Positions 18,975 through 27,354 of a stretch of DNA of 64,000 nt are shown in pieces; within the stretch, counting starts at the first letter, position 1, and the number at the start of each line of letters is the position of its first letter. Under the pieces are notes generated by a model, which did no database searches, was not told the origin of the DNA, and saw only the letters and a program-made list of their open reading frames with translations. Source of the stretch: Ulvibacterium sp. (GTDB lineage Bacteria; Bacteroidota; Bacteroidia; Flavobacteriales; Flavobacteriaceae); assembly GCF_028285715.1 (NCBI RefSeq), contig NZ_JANQOO010000035.1:744001-808000 (forward strand). The letters are read 5' to 3'. Position numbers and translations under genes: made by a program.

Positions 18975-20108
18975 ATGGAACTAGAACCGCGTATTGACTT
19001 CATTTTTTTAATTGCAGGTGTTGCCCTTGGCCAAGGACTGTTTTTTGGAATTTATCTTTTGCTGGCGCAATTCTGGAAAAAACACCTGGACCATTTCTTT
19101 TTAGGACTTATACTTCTTATGCTAACGTTTGAGATTACCCATGACCTATTGGTCCATTCCGGATTGATTTTGTATGTTCTTTTTTTTCACGGATTAGGCG
19201 GTTTTTTCAAGTTGGCCCTATACCCAACAATAATTATGTACCTCTTAGTCATTAAAGGTAAAAATAAGTGGATAGTATTTCTAACACCTCTTTATGTACC
19301 TTTTATCGTAACAAGTTTTTTTTGGCTCAAGGGGTATTTTGCTGTCAGCATTGAAGAGAAGGAATACATGTTAAGGGCATTCTATGCCTTGAATGAGACA
19401 AATCCATTAATCCGGATTACCTGGGAGTTTTGGTTCCTCAATGTACTGTATCCCTTGTGCATTTTAATCATTGCAATTTTTATCCTTGTAAAGAACCGGA
19501 AAATAGGGTGGCTATTACCCACCTATATTACGTATTTGCTTATTGGTGGATTGGTCTTTTCCATTGCCCTTAAAGGAATCTCTTTCCAAAGTCTTGAACT
19601 TTTTAGCATTTCAAATAGGGAATGGACCATAGACATTTTATTCTGGACCTTGACCATGCTTTTGATCATTATTCTATTACTTCGAGATTATGTGAAAAAG
19701 TATGGTGGAATCAATCTATTACATCGTATAAAGTATAAAAATTCAGGATTGACTCCCACAAAAGCCAAGGTCTACGTCAGCAGGGCACAGGCTCTCATGG
19801 TGGAGGAAGAACTATTTACCATTAAAAATTTTAGGCTCGAAGACCTCGCTTCCAGACTTGAAGTGAATAGTAGTTATCTTTCCCAATCTTTCAGCCAGGT
19901 AACGGGTACAAACTTTACCGATTTCATCAATAGTTATAGAATCGAGAAAGCGAGACAATTATTGGCCAAAGGTGAAAGTAAAAGGTTTACCATTGAAGCC
20001 ATTGCCCAGAGTGTCGGATTCAATTCCCGATCTGCATTTTACCGTGCTTTTGGCAAACATGCACAAGGCCATCCAAAGGATCTTCAGGACAGCAGGAAGC
20101 GTCCCTAA
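18975..20108 (+). CDS. Membrane-anchored AraC-family transcriptional regulator
   Basis: 377 residues with the same design as the protein at 2457-3599: seven or so membrane helices over ~250 residues, then a C-terminal AraC HTH_18. The recognition parts are 'LEDLASRLEVNSSYLSQSFSQVTG' and 'IEAIAQSVGFNSRSAFYRAFGKHAQGHPKDL'. It lies 112 bp upstream of a small esterase-like exported protein and may control it. The signal sensed is unknown. Confidence 0.88.
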   Translation: MELEPRIDFIFLIAGVALGQGLFFGIYLLLAQFWKKHLDHFFLGLILLMLTFEITHDLLVHSGLILYVLFFHGLGGFFKLALYPTIIMYLLVIKGKNKWIVFLTPLYVPFIVTSFFWLKGYFAVSIEEKEYMLRAFYALNETNPLIRITWEFWFLNVLYPLCILIIAIFILVKNRKIGWLLPTYITYLLIGGLVFSIALKGISFQSLELFSISNREWTIDILFWTLTMLLIIILLLRDYVKKYGGINLLHRIKYKNSGLTPTKAKVYVSRAQALMVEEELFTIKNFRLEDLASRLEVNSSYLSQSFSQVTGTNFTDFINSYRIEKARQLLAKGESKRFTIEAIAQSVGFNSRSAFYRAFGKHAQGHPKDLQDSRKRP

Positions 20109-20162
20109 CCCATTGTACCAAGTTTGTTCCAAAATACTAATTAGGCCGAAATACAAGCCCAA

Positions 20163-20170
20163 TATTTTTG
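20163..20170 (+). promoter_or_regulatory. -7 box candidate for the esterase-like gene
   Basis: TATTTTTG matches TAnnTTTG and lies 50 bp before the ATG at 20221. It would give a leader of about 45 bases. No -33 TTG was found at normal spacing. Confidence 0.3.
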
Positions 20171-20220
20171 TAAATCTTCGCATGCCCACAATCTTTGGGA
20201 GAAACTTAAAAATTAATATC

Positions 20221-20970
20221 ATGAAAAAAACAAATCAATTTAAGGTAGCCCTACTTTCCACACTAGGAACCATGTTTTTGGGAATTACATGTGCTTTATG
20301 TCAGGCGCAAGAGAAAAATGAAGCCGCCACAAGAGAATTTGAATTTAAAAAGTTTAGTGCGTTCAATGGGATTGAAATGGAGTATACCGTTTTGGTACCT
20401 GATAATTACGATGATCAAAAGGGAAGCCCGGGTCTTGTTTCCTTTGGTTCAATGAAATATGATAAGGACATTGCGCAATGGACAATTTCCAACATCTGGT
20501 CGGATTATAAAAAGGGAGACCATATTGTGGTTATACCTATAGCCCCAAAAAATGGAAGGAATGGCTGGATAAATCATCCCACCCATCATGCTCTGAACGA
20601 CTTATTAAAACATGTAAAGAAGAGCTACTTCATAAAAAATGGGACTTTCGTGGCCTTTGGTTACAAGGACGGATCAGTAGCGGCGCAGACCTATATAGAA
20701 ATGTCCAGTGATTATTTTAAGAGCCTAATAGTCTGTTCCAGCCACTATTGGGACCATTATGATTCCAAGGCATTTGATAAGTTGCAACGTCTGGCTATCC
20801 CTATAACCATAATTTGCGGACAAAGGGATTCCGAAGCCTTTACGCATCTGGAAAAAATAGATCGAGCATTGAAAAACCGAGAAGTGGACTATAAAATCGT
20901 GGTTCTAGAGGATAACGACAGAAATCTTGAGGCTATTCAAAACGGTAAAGTTGCCCAATATATTCGGTAA
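20221..20970 (+). CDS. Exported esterase-like alpha/beta-hydrolase protein lacking the catalytic serine
   Basis: 249 residues from the ATG at 20221; the frame is open further upstream, but that part overlaps the AraC gene and precedes the signal peptide (MKKTNQFKVALLSTLGTMFLGITCALCQAQ). The body resembles a poly(3-hydroxybutyrate)-depolymerase or esterase-like hydrolase ('MEYTVLVPDNYDDQKGSPGLVSF'). The nucleophile elbow position reads G-Y-K-D-G (147-151), with Lys149 where Ser is needed. The acid-like Asp203 is in 'ICGQRDSEAF', but the usual His position reads 'EDNDRN'. I infer a catalytically inactive, possibly binding, homologue. It follows the membrane AraC gene by 112 bp. Confidence 0.7.
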   Translation: MKKTNQFKVALLSTLGTMFLGITCALCQAQEKNEAATREFEFKKFSAFNGIEMEYTVLVPDNYDDQKGSPGLVSFGSMKYDKDIAQWTISNIWSDYKKGDHIVVIPIAPKNGRNGWINHPTHHALNDLLKHVKKSYFIKNGTFVAFGYKDGSVAAQTYIEMSSDYFKSLIVCSSHYWDHYDSKAFDKLQRLAIPITIICGQRDSEAFTHLEKIDRALKNREVDYKIVVLEDNDRNLEAIQNGKVAQYIR

Positions 20971-21101
20971 TACCATTTTTATGGGTATTGGACCTAAATC
21001 CTTCTTGAAAGAAATTTTATTAAAAAACCTTTAAAAGAATTTTCTTTTTAAATGGACAATCTATTTTCGTTTATTTATTTTTAGTGAGCAAAACGTAACA
21101 T

Positions 21102-22208
21102 ATGGGTTCAAGAAGAGATTTTTTAGAAAAACTGACCGTTTCTACAATTAGTTTACCGCTTTTATACAATCCGACCAACCTGTTCGCCGCTTCGGAGGAT
21201 TCCTATGACGGTCCCATGCTGCGGGTCGCCCTTATGGGATTGGGTAGTTACGCACGAAGGGTAGCTAAAGCCATGGAATCCTGTAAACGCGCCAAACTAA
21301 CCGGGATCATTAGTGGCACTCCTTCCAAAATAGTCGAGTGGCGCGCTAAATACGGTATTCCGGAGAAGAATTGTTACAATTACGAAAACTTTGATCAAAT
21401 AAAGGACAACCCCGATATCGATATTGTTTATGTTATAACCCCCAATGCGCTGCACAAAGACCATACGATACGTGCAGCCAGGGCCGGAAAACATGTAATC
21501 TGTGAAAAGCCCATGGCCGTTACGGCAAAGGAAGGTCAGGAAATGGTAGATGCCTGTAAGGCGGCCAACGTAAAACTATTGATTGGCTATCGGATGCACT
21601 ATGAGCCAAAGACCGTAGAAGTTATTCGAATGCGAATGGCAGGGGAATTTGGGAAGCTCAAATTTTTCCAGGGACAATCAGGATTTACCATTGGTGACCC
21701 TACCCAATGGCGTTTGAACAAGGAGTTGGCCGGAGGCGGAGCCATGATGGATATAGGAATTTATTCCATTAATGGTGCACGCTATATGTTGGGCGAAGAA
21801 CCCATTTGGGTCACTGCACAGGAAACAAAGACCGATCCCGTAAAGTTCAAGGAAGGGGTGGACGAAACCATACAATTCCAAATGGGTTTTCCTAGTGGCG
21901 CCGTAGCCTCATGCCTATCTACCTATGCCATGAGCCATTTAGATCGTTTTTTCCTGAACGGAGAGGAAGGTTTTGCCGAAATGCAACCTTCTACGGGTTA
22001 TGGTCCTATCAAAGGACGTACACATAAAGGAGCACTGGAACAACCCCATATAACCCACCAGACCTTGCAAATGGACGGGATGGCCCAACTTATTTTTGAG
22101 GGTGTGGAACCCATTGTTCCCCTTGATGGTGAAGAAGGTGTTAAGGACATGAAGATTATAGACGCCATATACTTGGCTGTAAAAACTGGAAAACGGGTAG
22201 ACCTGTAA
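21102..22208 (+). CDS. Tat-exported Gfo/Idh/MocA family oxidoreductase
   Basis: 368 residues. The N-terminus has a twin-arginine motif (GSRRDFLEKL) followed by a short hydrophobic segment, so it is probably exported folded with its cofactor. The Rossmann fold begins at 'LRVALMGLGSYARRVAKAME', and 'HVICEKPMAVTAKEG' is the hallmark EKP motif. 'LAGGGAMMDIGIYSINGARYML' is the conserved C-domain segment of the glucose-fructose oxidoreductase group. It likely oxidises or reduces a sugar carbon, possibly C3. It converges on a DUF1080 gene 33 bp away, matching the 3-keto-glycoside theme also seen at 48.6-51.4 kb. Confidence 0.9.
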   Translation: MGSRRDFLEKLTVSTISLPLLYNPTNLFAASEDSYDGPMLRVALMGLGSYARRVAKAMESCKRAKLTGIISGTPSKIVEWRAKYGIPEKNCYNYENFDQIKDNPDIDIVYVITPNALHKDHTIRAARAGKHVICEKPMAVTAKEGQEMVDACKAANVKLLIGYRMHYEPKTVEVIRMRMAGEFGKLKFFQGQSGFTIGDPTQWRLNKELAGGGAMMDIGIYSINGARYMLGEEPIWVTAQETKTDPVKFKEGVDETIQFQMGFPSGAVASCLSTYAMSHLDRFFLNGEEGFAEMQPSTGYGPIKGRTHKGALEQPHITHQTLQMDGMAQLIFEGVEPIVPLDGEEGVKDMKIIDAIYLAVKTGKRVDL

Positions 22209-22241
22209 TGTACCTGCCCCACTAAGAACGTAGACCAAAAA

Positions 22242-23075
22242 CTAGTATTCCATCAACTCTATTTTTCGAAAGTCGATGGGGTGGCTATTGGATTGAAAAG
22301 AGACATATCCTCCTTTTACGGAAGTATCACCATCCACCATCAATGTCTTTGCGGTTTCATTATTGGGGTCAAAAGTGGGATTGGCATATCTTAAAATCTC
22401 TTCCCCATTCACAAAGTGGACGATTCTTCCATCTTTGATATCTATTTCCGCGATTACCCATTGGTCTCCGTGAAAGGTTCGCGGTACCGTAGCTGGCGTG
22501 CAGGTGGTCGTATTTTGCACCCCATCAAATTCCACAAAAATCCCATTGACACAAAGGGCCCCGAGCGGGCGATCGTCCTTACCGTTTCCTCCATGGAAAT
22601 TGTATTCCAGACAAATGGGAAACGGTTGGTCCAATTTTTGTGTATTTGGTGGTTGACCATGAAATTGAATACCACTATCGCGATAGCCCCAATCAGGTGC
22701 CCCTGGAGCTGTTTCGCCCACAAATCGGTATTCTACCTTAAGGCGATAGTCGGTTAGTTTTTTTTGATAATACAGGGTACCGAAACGACCGTTCAATTCA
22801 GGGCCGTAGCCATCATAACGGATACTTAGGATGCTATCGGCCACACGAAAAGTATTGCCAAAGTTTTCACCAAGGGGGTACCCTTTAATTTTCATGGTCC
22901 AACCGTCCAGGTTCCTTCCGTTGAAAATGGATACCCACCCACTTTTTGTGGTTGCCGTCGCATCTGAAACCTCGCTTTTGTTTACGGGGTCCGTTTTCTT
23001 TTCACCACAAGAAGCGAACACCACTATAAAGAATAACCAAGTTAATTTTATGAAGGTATAGGAAATTGAACGCAT
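22242..23075 (-). CDS. DUF1080 (3-keto-disaccharide hydrolase family) lipoprotein
   Basis: 277 residues. A lipoprotein signal ends at 'FASCGEKK'. The DUF1080/LamG-like jelly roll starts at 'WVSIFNGRNLDGWTMKIKGYPLG' and includes 'YRDSGIQFHGQPPN' and 'ICLEYNFHGGNG', typical of this family. Members of PF06439 have been shown in other Bacteroidota to cleave 3-keto-glycosides. Its convergent neighbour is a Gfo/Idh/MocA oxidoreductase, which could create the 3-keto substrate. It is probably anchored on the periplasmic side or cell surface. Confidence 0.88.
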   Translation of the reverse strand: MRSISYTFIKLTWLFFIVVFASCGEKKTDPVNKSEVSDATATTKSGWVSIFNGRNLDGWTMKIKGYPLGENFGNTFRVADSILSIRYDGYGPELNGRFGTLYYQKKLTDYRLKVEYRFVGETAPGAPDWGYRDSGIQFHGQPPNTQKLDQPFPICLEYNFHGGNGKDDRPLGALCVNGIFVEFDGVQNTTTCTPATVPRTFHGDQWVIAEIDIKDGRIVHFVNGEEILRYANPTFDPNNETAKTLMVDGDTSVKGGYVSFQSNSHPIDFRKIELMEY

Positions 23076-23372
23076 TGGAATTGATTCTAAGTCATTTCCT
23101 TTAAAAGTAGGGATAAAAAACCATCTGCTAAAGGAAATTATACGACGTATAGTTAAAGTAGGTAAAGTTCAAAAAGGTAAAGTTGCTTCAGAAATACTTT
23201 GTCTTTGCCCTACAGATTTAATTCCGCTCGTCATGGAGTTCTTTTCCCAGTTTCCTAGAAAATCCTCTAGGCTAAACAAGCAGTATAATCAATTTGGTAT
23301 TAAGATAAGCCAAGGATTCCATATCACAGGATGGATAAGCTTATAAAGTATGGGCGGTGTGCTAGAGTTCCT

Positions 23373-24251
23373 TTAGCGGCTTTCCTTTTTTTGCTTTTTA
23401 GCCGCTTGTACCAGTTCATCCTCCTGCCATACACCGTTGGCAATAATCTTACCATCCTTTCCATAGAAGATACCTTCGCCGCTACGTCGGTCATCTTTCC
23501 ATGCCCCGGTATATTTTTCCCCATTGGGCCAATAGTAGGTACCTTGTCCGTTACGTTTATCGTTCACGTAATCTCCGACATAGTATTCTCCGTCTGGCCA
23601 ATAAAAGGTACCCCTGCCATGGCGCTGGTTATTCTTCCATTCCCCCTCGTAACGGCTCCCAGTATCCAAAAGTGCCAACCCATGACCGTTTGCCTTTTTG
23701 TTCTTTACCTCCCCGACATAATGCATTAGACTCCCTTTGCTACTGGTAAAGGTCAGATATTGACCAAAGGATTTTTTTTGCAATTGGTTTTCCATTCGTG
23801 CCAATCGTACCTTGGTCTTTTCAAGGGCAAAACTCAACGAATCGAATTGCCGAATTTCTTTTGGGGTGGCCGATTGTTCTATCTGACTGGAGTCAAGAGC
23901 TCGCAATTGTGCAATTAAGGAGGCATCCGAACGGAGTGCATCCTGCATTTTTATTATTTTTTTTGCGAGAGCGATACGGAGTCGGATTCCGGTACTATCA
24001 TTTTTTTCATTGACGTTTAACTGTTCTTGATAAGCACTGAGGGCAGCTTTATAATTGCCTTTCACCAGGGTAGAATCTATTTGTAAAAGACTATTATAAA
24101 CGGCCAGCCGAGTATCAATTTGTTCTTGGAATGCCCTATTGGCCTGAAGTTCGTTTTGAAGCTTATTGGTCTTCAACTGATAGAACACCAGAATACCAAC
24201 TGTAATAAGTACTAGGAGATAGGATATAATCTTGCGATTTTGCTTTTTCAT
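23373..24251 (-). CDS. Membrane-anchored MORN-repeat protein
   Basis: 292 residues. A single N-terminal transmembrane anchor (~10-26) is followed by a long alpha-helical, probably coiled-coil region (30-170). Four MORN-type repeats of about 23 residues then follow, e.g. 'YEGEWKNNQRHGRGTFYWPD', 'YVGDYVNDKRNGQGTYYWPN' and 'YTGAWKDDRRSGEGIFYGKD'. The tail is Lys/Glu-rich. MORN repeats bind membranes or proteins in other organisms; the role here is unknown. It is the last gene of a three-gene minus-strand unit with a DUF2490 protein and a YwqK-like repeat protein. Confidence 0.85.
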   Translation of the reverse strand: MKKQNRKIISYLLVLITVGILVFYQLKTNKLQNELQANRAFQEQIDTRLAVYNSLLQIDSTLVKGNYKAALSAYQEQLNVNEKNDSTGIRLRIALAKKIIKMQDALRSDASLIAQLRALDSSQIEQSATPKEIRQFDSLSFALEKTKVRLARMENQLQKKSFGQYLTFTSSKGSLMHYVGEVKNKKANGHGLALLDTGSRYEGEWKNNQRHGRGTFYWPDGEYYVGDYVNDKRNGQGTYYWPNGEKYTGAWKDDRRSGEGIFYGKDGKIIANGVWQEDELVQAAKKQKKESR

Positions 24252-24288
24252 GCTGCAGAAAGTTCGGTCAACGCATTGATATACGTAT

Positions 24289-25122
24289 TTAATCGGTAAA
24301 GTGGATTTCGGGCAGCTTATTTTTTACTTTTCTGAAATCAGGTGAGAAGTACATGTGGAATCTCATAGTCCAGCTTTGCTTATAAATCCCCCCATTGCTC
24401 AACTCTTGGCCGTGTGAATACATCAATCCCGCAGCAAAGGTAAGTCTGGGGGTTACGATATATCCAAGAGTAGTCGTTAAACGTAGATCTTCCATAGGGC
24501 TAGCAACCACTTCCTTCCCGCTCTGCATGATCAACTCGGCCTCTGGAGCTACATAGAATGTTCTCGGTTCTAATTTATTACTGTTCAAGGGTACTTTTAA
24601 TCGGAACATATACCGCCATCGATTCCTAAAAATGTATTCGCTATTTTCTTCAAAACCTTGGCTCCAGCGGTGTTCAATACGAATGCGATGATAGGTCATA
24701 ACACTGGACAAAGGCATAGCGAAAAGATACTGATGCCAAATACGCCATTCAGGTACTAAATTACGATCCATAGAATCTTCATCGGTGTTAAAATTAAGGC
24801 GCAATACCCCTCCCAAACTAACATTGAATTTCTTGGAATAAATGTAACCTATGGCGTGTCGGTTATAAATCTGTGCCATTTGCCCTACAAATGGTGTGCT
24901 TTCTGTTTCCTGAAGCCTAAAGTGGGTTTGGGCTACCCAAAATAAACGCTTTGAAATACGAATGTTGCCATAGGTGTTAAACCATACCTTGGTAACCGGC
25001 TCCTTAAATTTGGATTCCAAAGGGAGTACTTCCTGCCCTTCCTCCTGCGCGGATAGGGGCAATGCACTACAAATCAGGAACAAGATCAATACCCAAAAGG
25101 GATTTTTGCAATGATGCTTCAT
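24289..25122 (-). CDS. DUF2490 outer-membrane beta-barrel protein
   Basis: 277 residues. A signal peptide ending 'LSAQ' leads into alternating beta-strands: 'TKVWFNTYGNIRISKRLFWVAQTHFRLQ', 'RHAIGYIYSKKFNVSLGGVLRLNF' and 'YHRIRIEHRWSQGFEENSEYIFRNRWRYMFRLKVPL'. This pattern matches DUF2490, predicted outer-membrane barrels of Bacteroidota. Function unknown. The gene starts 3 bp after the stop of the upstream repeat-protein gene, so the two are almost certainly co-transcribed. Confidence 0.8.
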   Translation of the reverse strand: MKHHCKNPFWVLILFLICSALPLSAQEEGQEVLPLESKFKEPVTKVWFNTYGNIRISKRLFWVAQTHFRLQETESTPFVGQMAQIYNRHAIGYIYSKKFNVSLGGVLRLNFNTDEDSMDRNLVPEWRIWHQYLFAMPLSSVMTYHRIRIEHRWSQGFEENSEYIFRNRWRYMFRLKVPLNSNKLEPRTFYVAPEAELIMQSGKEVVASPMEDLRLTTTLGYIVTPRLTFAAGLMYSHGQELSNGGIYKQSWTMRFHMYFSPDFRKVKNKLPEIHFTD

Positions 25123-25125
25123 CCG

Positions 25126-27078
25126 TTAATTCTCTTTAACCTGGTTTTGGATGTTGAACAATTGCATGACCATTTTTGGGTCCTGCTCTTTCCGTAACTT
25201 GCGTTCCAACTTTGAGGTGTCTTCATTTCTAAGTTCGTTCATTCGCTGGTAAGTATTTTGCATCAGAACGACTAACTCATCAACATTATCGCAGCTCAGA
25301 TCGGATTGTGCCCAATTCAAAAAATATGGAACAAGCACTCTGCTGTAGGCTGCTGTAATGCGTCTTTTTACCTCTTCGTTCATCACTGTGGCCGTAAAGG
25401 GATTCCAGACACCGTCTTGATAATTTTGTTGTATTTCTTCCCATTGGGCCGGTAACTCGGCAATCACTTTGGTCAAAAGGTTCAGTTGTGTATAGCAATC
25501 CACCAATTCCCCGGCATAACTGAATTTGGATGCTACTTCTTCCATCGCAGAGTATGTACTTAAGCTTGTTTCGGCCAAGGCCTTGATTTGGAGCAACGCA
25601 TCTTTATCTATTCCTGGAACATTGTTGCCAATTGAGTCTATTAAACTGTTCAGTCCCTTGCTTTGGGCGATGAGTTCCTCCTCTAGGGCAATGAGTTCCT
25701 GTTGCCGTTGGTCTTGGGTCAATTTGTCGTTTAATAACTGTTGCACCGAATCCAGGCTATAAGCGGCGTATTGGGCGAGTTGCCTTATGGATGTCAAGGT
25801 ATTTCCATCAAATTCAAACTGTTCTGCATTGGGCAATACAAATGATTTAGGCAATTTTATATCCGTAACCTCAATTTCCTTGGAAGGTTTTCCTAGGGGC
25901 CATAATTTGCCGATCAGTTGATCGCGTGTCACAAACTCAAGGATGTCCTGCTCATGATAATCCACCACTTTTTTAATAGGTCCCAGAAATTTTTCTGAAA
26001 TGGAGTTTACCACGGAATATAGAAAAAGCGCCTCTTCATCCGATAGTTTTAGAATATTCAGTTGTGTGTTGTCCAATAAGGATTCGCTTATTATTTTGGA
26101 TTTTTCAAAATGTACCTTTATGGAATCCAATTGCATAATTTCCTCGGAGTCCAACGGAAAATAGGCCACTTCCACTTTAAATTCAGGTAAAAAGGCGGAT
26201 TCCCCCAACTCCGACAAAATATCGTCTATCTTCTGATAGTACAGGGTATTTTCGGCCAACAATTTGGGCATCCCACTTTCAAAAATGTTTAAGGTATCGT
26301 TTGCCGGGAGTTGTAATTGTAGAACACTCAGGAAACGGGTATCCAAATTAATTGTTTTCTTCCGTTTGGTAGAATCAATGGATAACTGCACCACTTTGGT
26401 TCCATTGTCATCGCGGTTCTGGATCTTCTGTAACAGACCATTGTTGAAAAACCAACTTTCTACCGCTTCCACTTCATCGGTGGCATATAAGGACCATTCA
26501 TCGTGGGCCAATCCATTCCGAAGAAACCTACCTACCAGGGTGCTGTTTTCGTTTTCGACTCGAAAACTACGCTGGGGGATGCCATCCTCGAATACAATGC
26601 TACTCTTAAATAGGGTCTTTTCTACCTCTGAATCTTTGATTTGTTGTACCGTATAAGTCCATGGGCCGTCCGGTTTCCCCATTTTTAAGGTACCACTGGT
26701 TTCCTCCTGGGTTCCACTAATCAGCACCCTATATTGATAATCTATGACTTGTGTTTCGCTGTTGGATTGGAATTCCCCGAACTGGAATCTCCAAAAACCT
26801 TCGGGAAAGTTATCCTTAAAGGTCCCGGAAAACAAAAACGAGGAGTCCTCGTTCTCCAGAAGCGCCTCCAAATTGGATCGTTCCATGATAAAGGGACCAT
26901 TGAGCAAAGTATCCTGACCCACAACTTTGTAATCATATCCAGCCTCTCCTTTATACTTGCCTACTTGTAGCGCACCTGCATAATGTAGCGTTTCCTGTCC
27001 TTGCAGAGCTAGAGGAAGGCACACACACAGTGCAAATAGCATGGAACTAAAAAGATATTTTGTTTTGCATCCGATCAT
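25126..27078 (-). CDS. Exported protein with N-terminal YwqK/MORN-2-like repeats
   Basis: 650 residues; I do not recognise the whole protein. A signal peptide (residues 1-28, ending 'ALQGQ') is followed by degenerate MORN-2/YwqK-type repeats in the first ~240 residues, such as 'FKDNFPEGFWRFQFGEF', 'KMGKPDGPWTYTVQ' and 'RNGLAHDEWSLYATDE'. Residues ~240-650 are mostly alpha-helical and acidic, with likely coiled coil near 'LNDKLTQDQRQQELIALEEELIAQSKGL'. It heads the operon with the DUF2490 barrel and the MORN protein, so the three may build one envelope complex. Confidence 0.7.
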   Translation of the reverse strand: MIGCKTKYLFSSMLFALCVCLPLALQGQETLHYAGALQVGKYKGEAGYDYKVVGQDTLLNGPFIMERSNLEALLENEDSSFLFSGTFKDNFPEGFWRFQFGEFQSNSETQVIDYQYRVLISGTQEETSGTLKMGKPDGPWTYTVQQIKDSEVEKTLFKSSIVFEDGIPQRSFRVENENSTLVGRFLRNGLAHDEWSLYATDEVEAVESWFFNNGLLQKIQNRDDNGTKVVQLSIDSTKRKKTINLDTRFLSVLQLQLPANDTLNIFESGMPKLLAENTLYYQKIDDILSELGESAFLPEFKVEVAYFPLDSEEIMQLDSIKVHFEKSKIISESLLDNTQLNILKLSDEEALFLYSVVNSISEKFLGPIKKVVDYHEQDILEFVTRDQLIGKLWPLGKPSKEIEVTDIKLPKSFVLPNAEQFEFDGNTLTSIRQLAQYAAYSLDSVQQLLNDKLTQDQRQQELIALEEELIAQSKGLNSLIDSIGNNVPGIDKDALLQIKALAETSLSTYSAMEEVASKFSYAGELVDCYTQLNLLTKVIAELPAQWEEIQQNYQDGVWNPFTATVMNEEVKRRITAAYSRVLVPYFLNWAQSDLSCDNVDELVVLMQNTYQRMNELRNEDTSKLERKLRKEQDPKMVMQLFNIQNQVKEN

Positions 27079-27354
27079 CCGGCAAAAAAACTAAAATTAA
27101 TTCACAAGTAATACGGATAGTACGAAAAATTAAAGCTTTTGGATTTTATGCCCGGTACAATTGTAAAAGTTGCATAAAAGTGGTGCTGAAAATGACTTTT
27201 ACCAAAGTAGATTCAGATGACTACTTGGTATCCCATGAACCGCACTTATTACCAAATTGATTAAAACCAGAAAATAGTTCCATCAAATGCCCGATTCCCC
27301 GGTAATTGTGAGAATTTTCGAATGCGTATTCCCGGATTCAACAGCTACGAAATC

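Noticed and set aside
19972-20220. Longer N-terminus for the esterase-like protein
   Set aside because: It overlaps the end of the AraC gene and precedes a clear signal peptide starting at the ATG at 20221.
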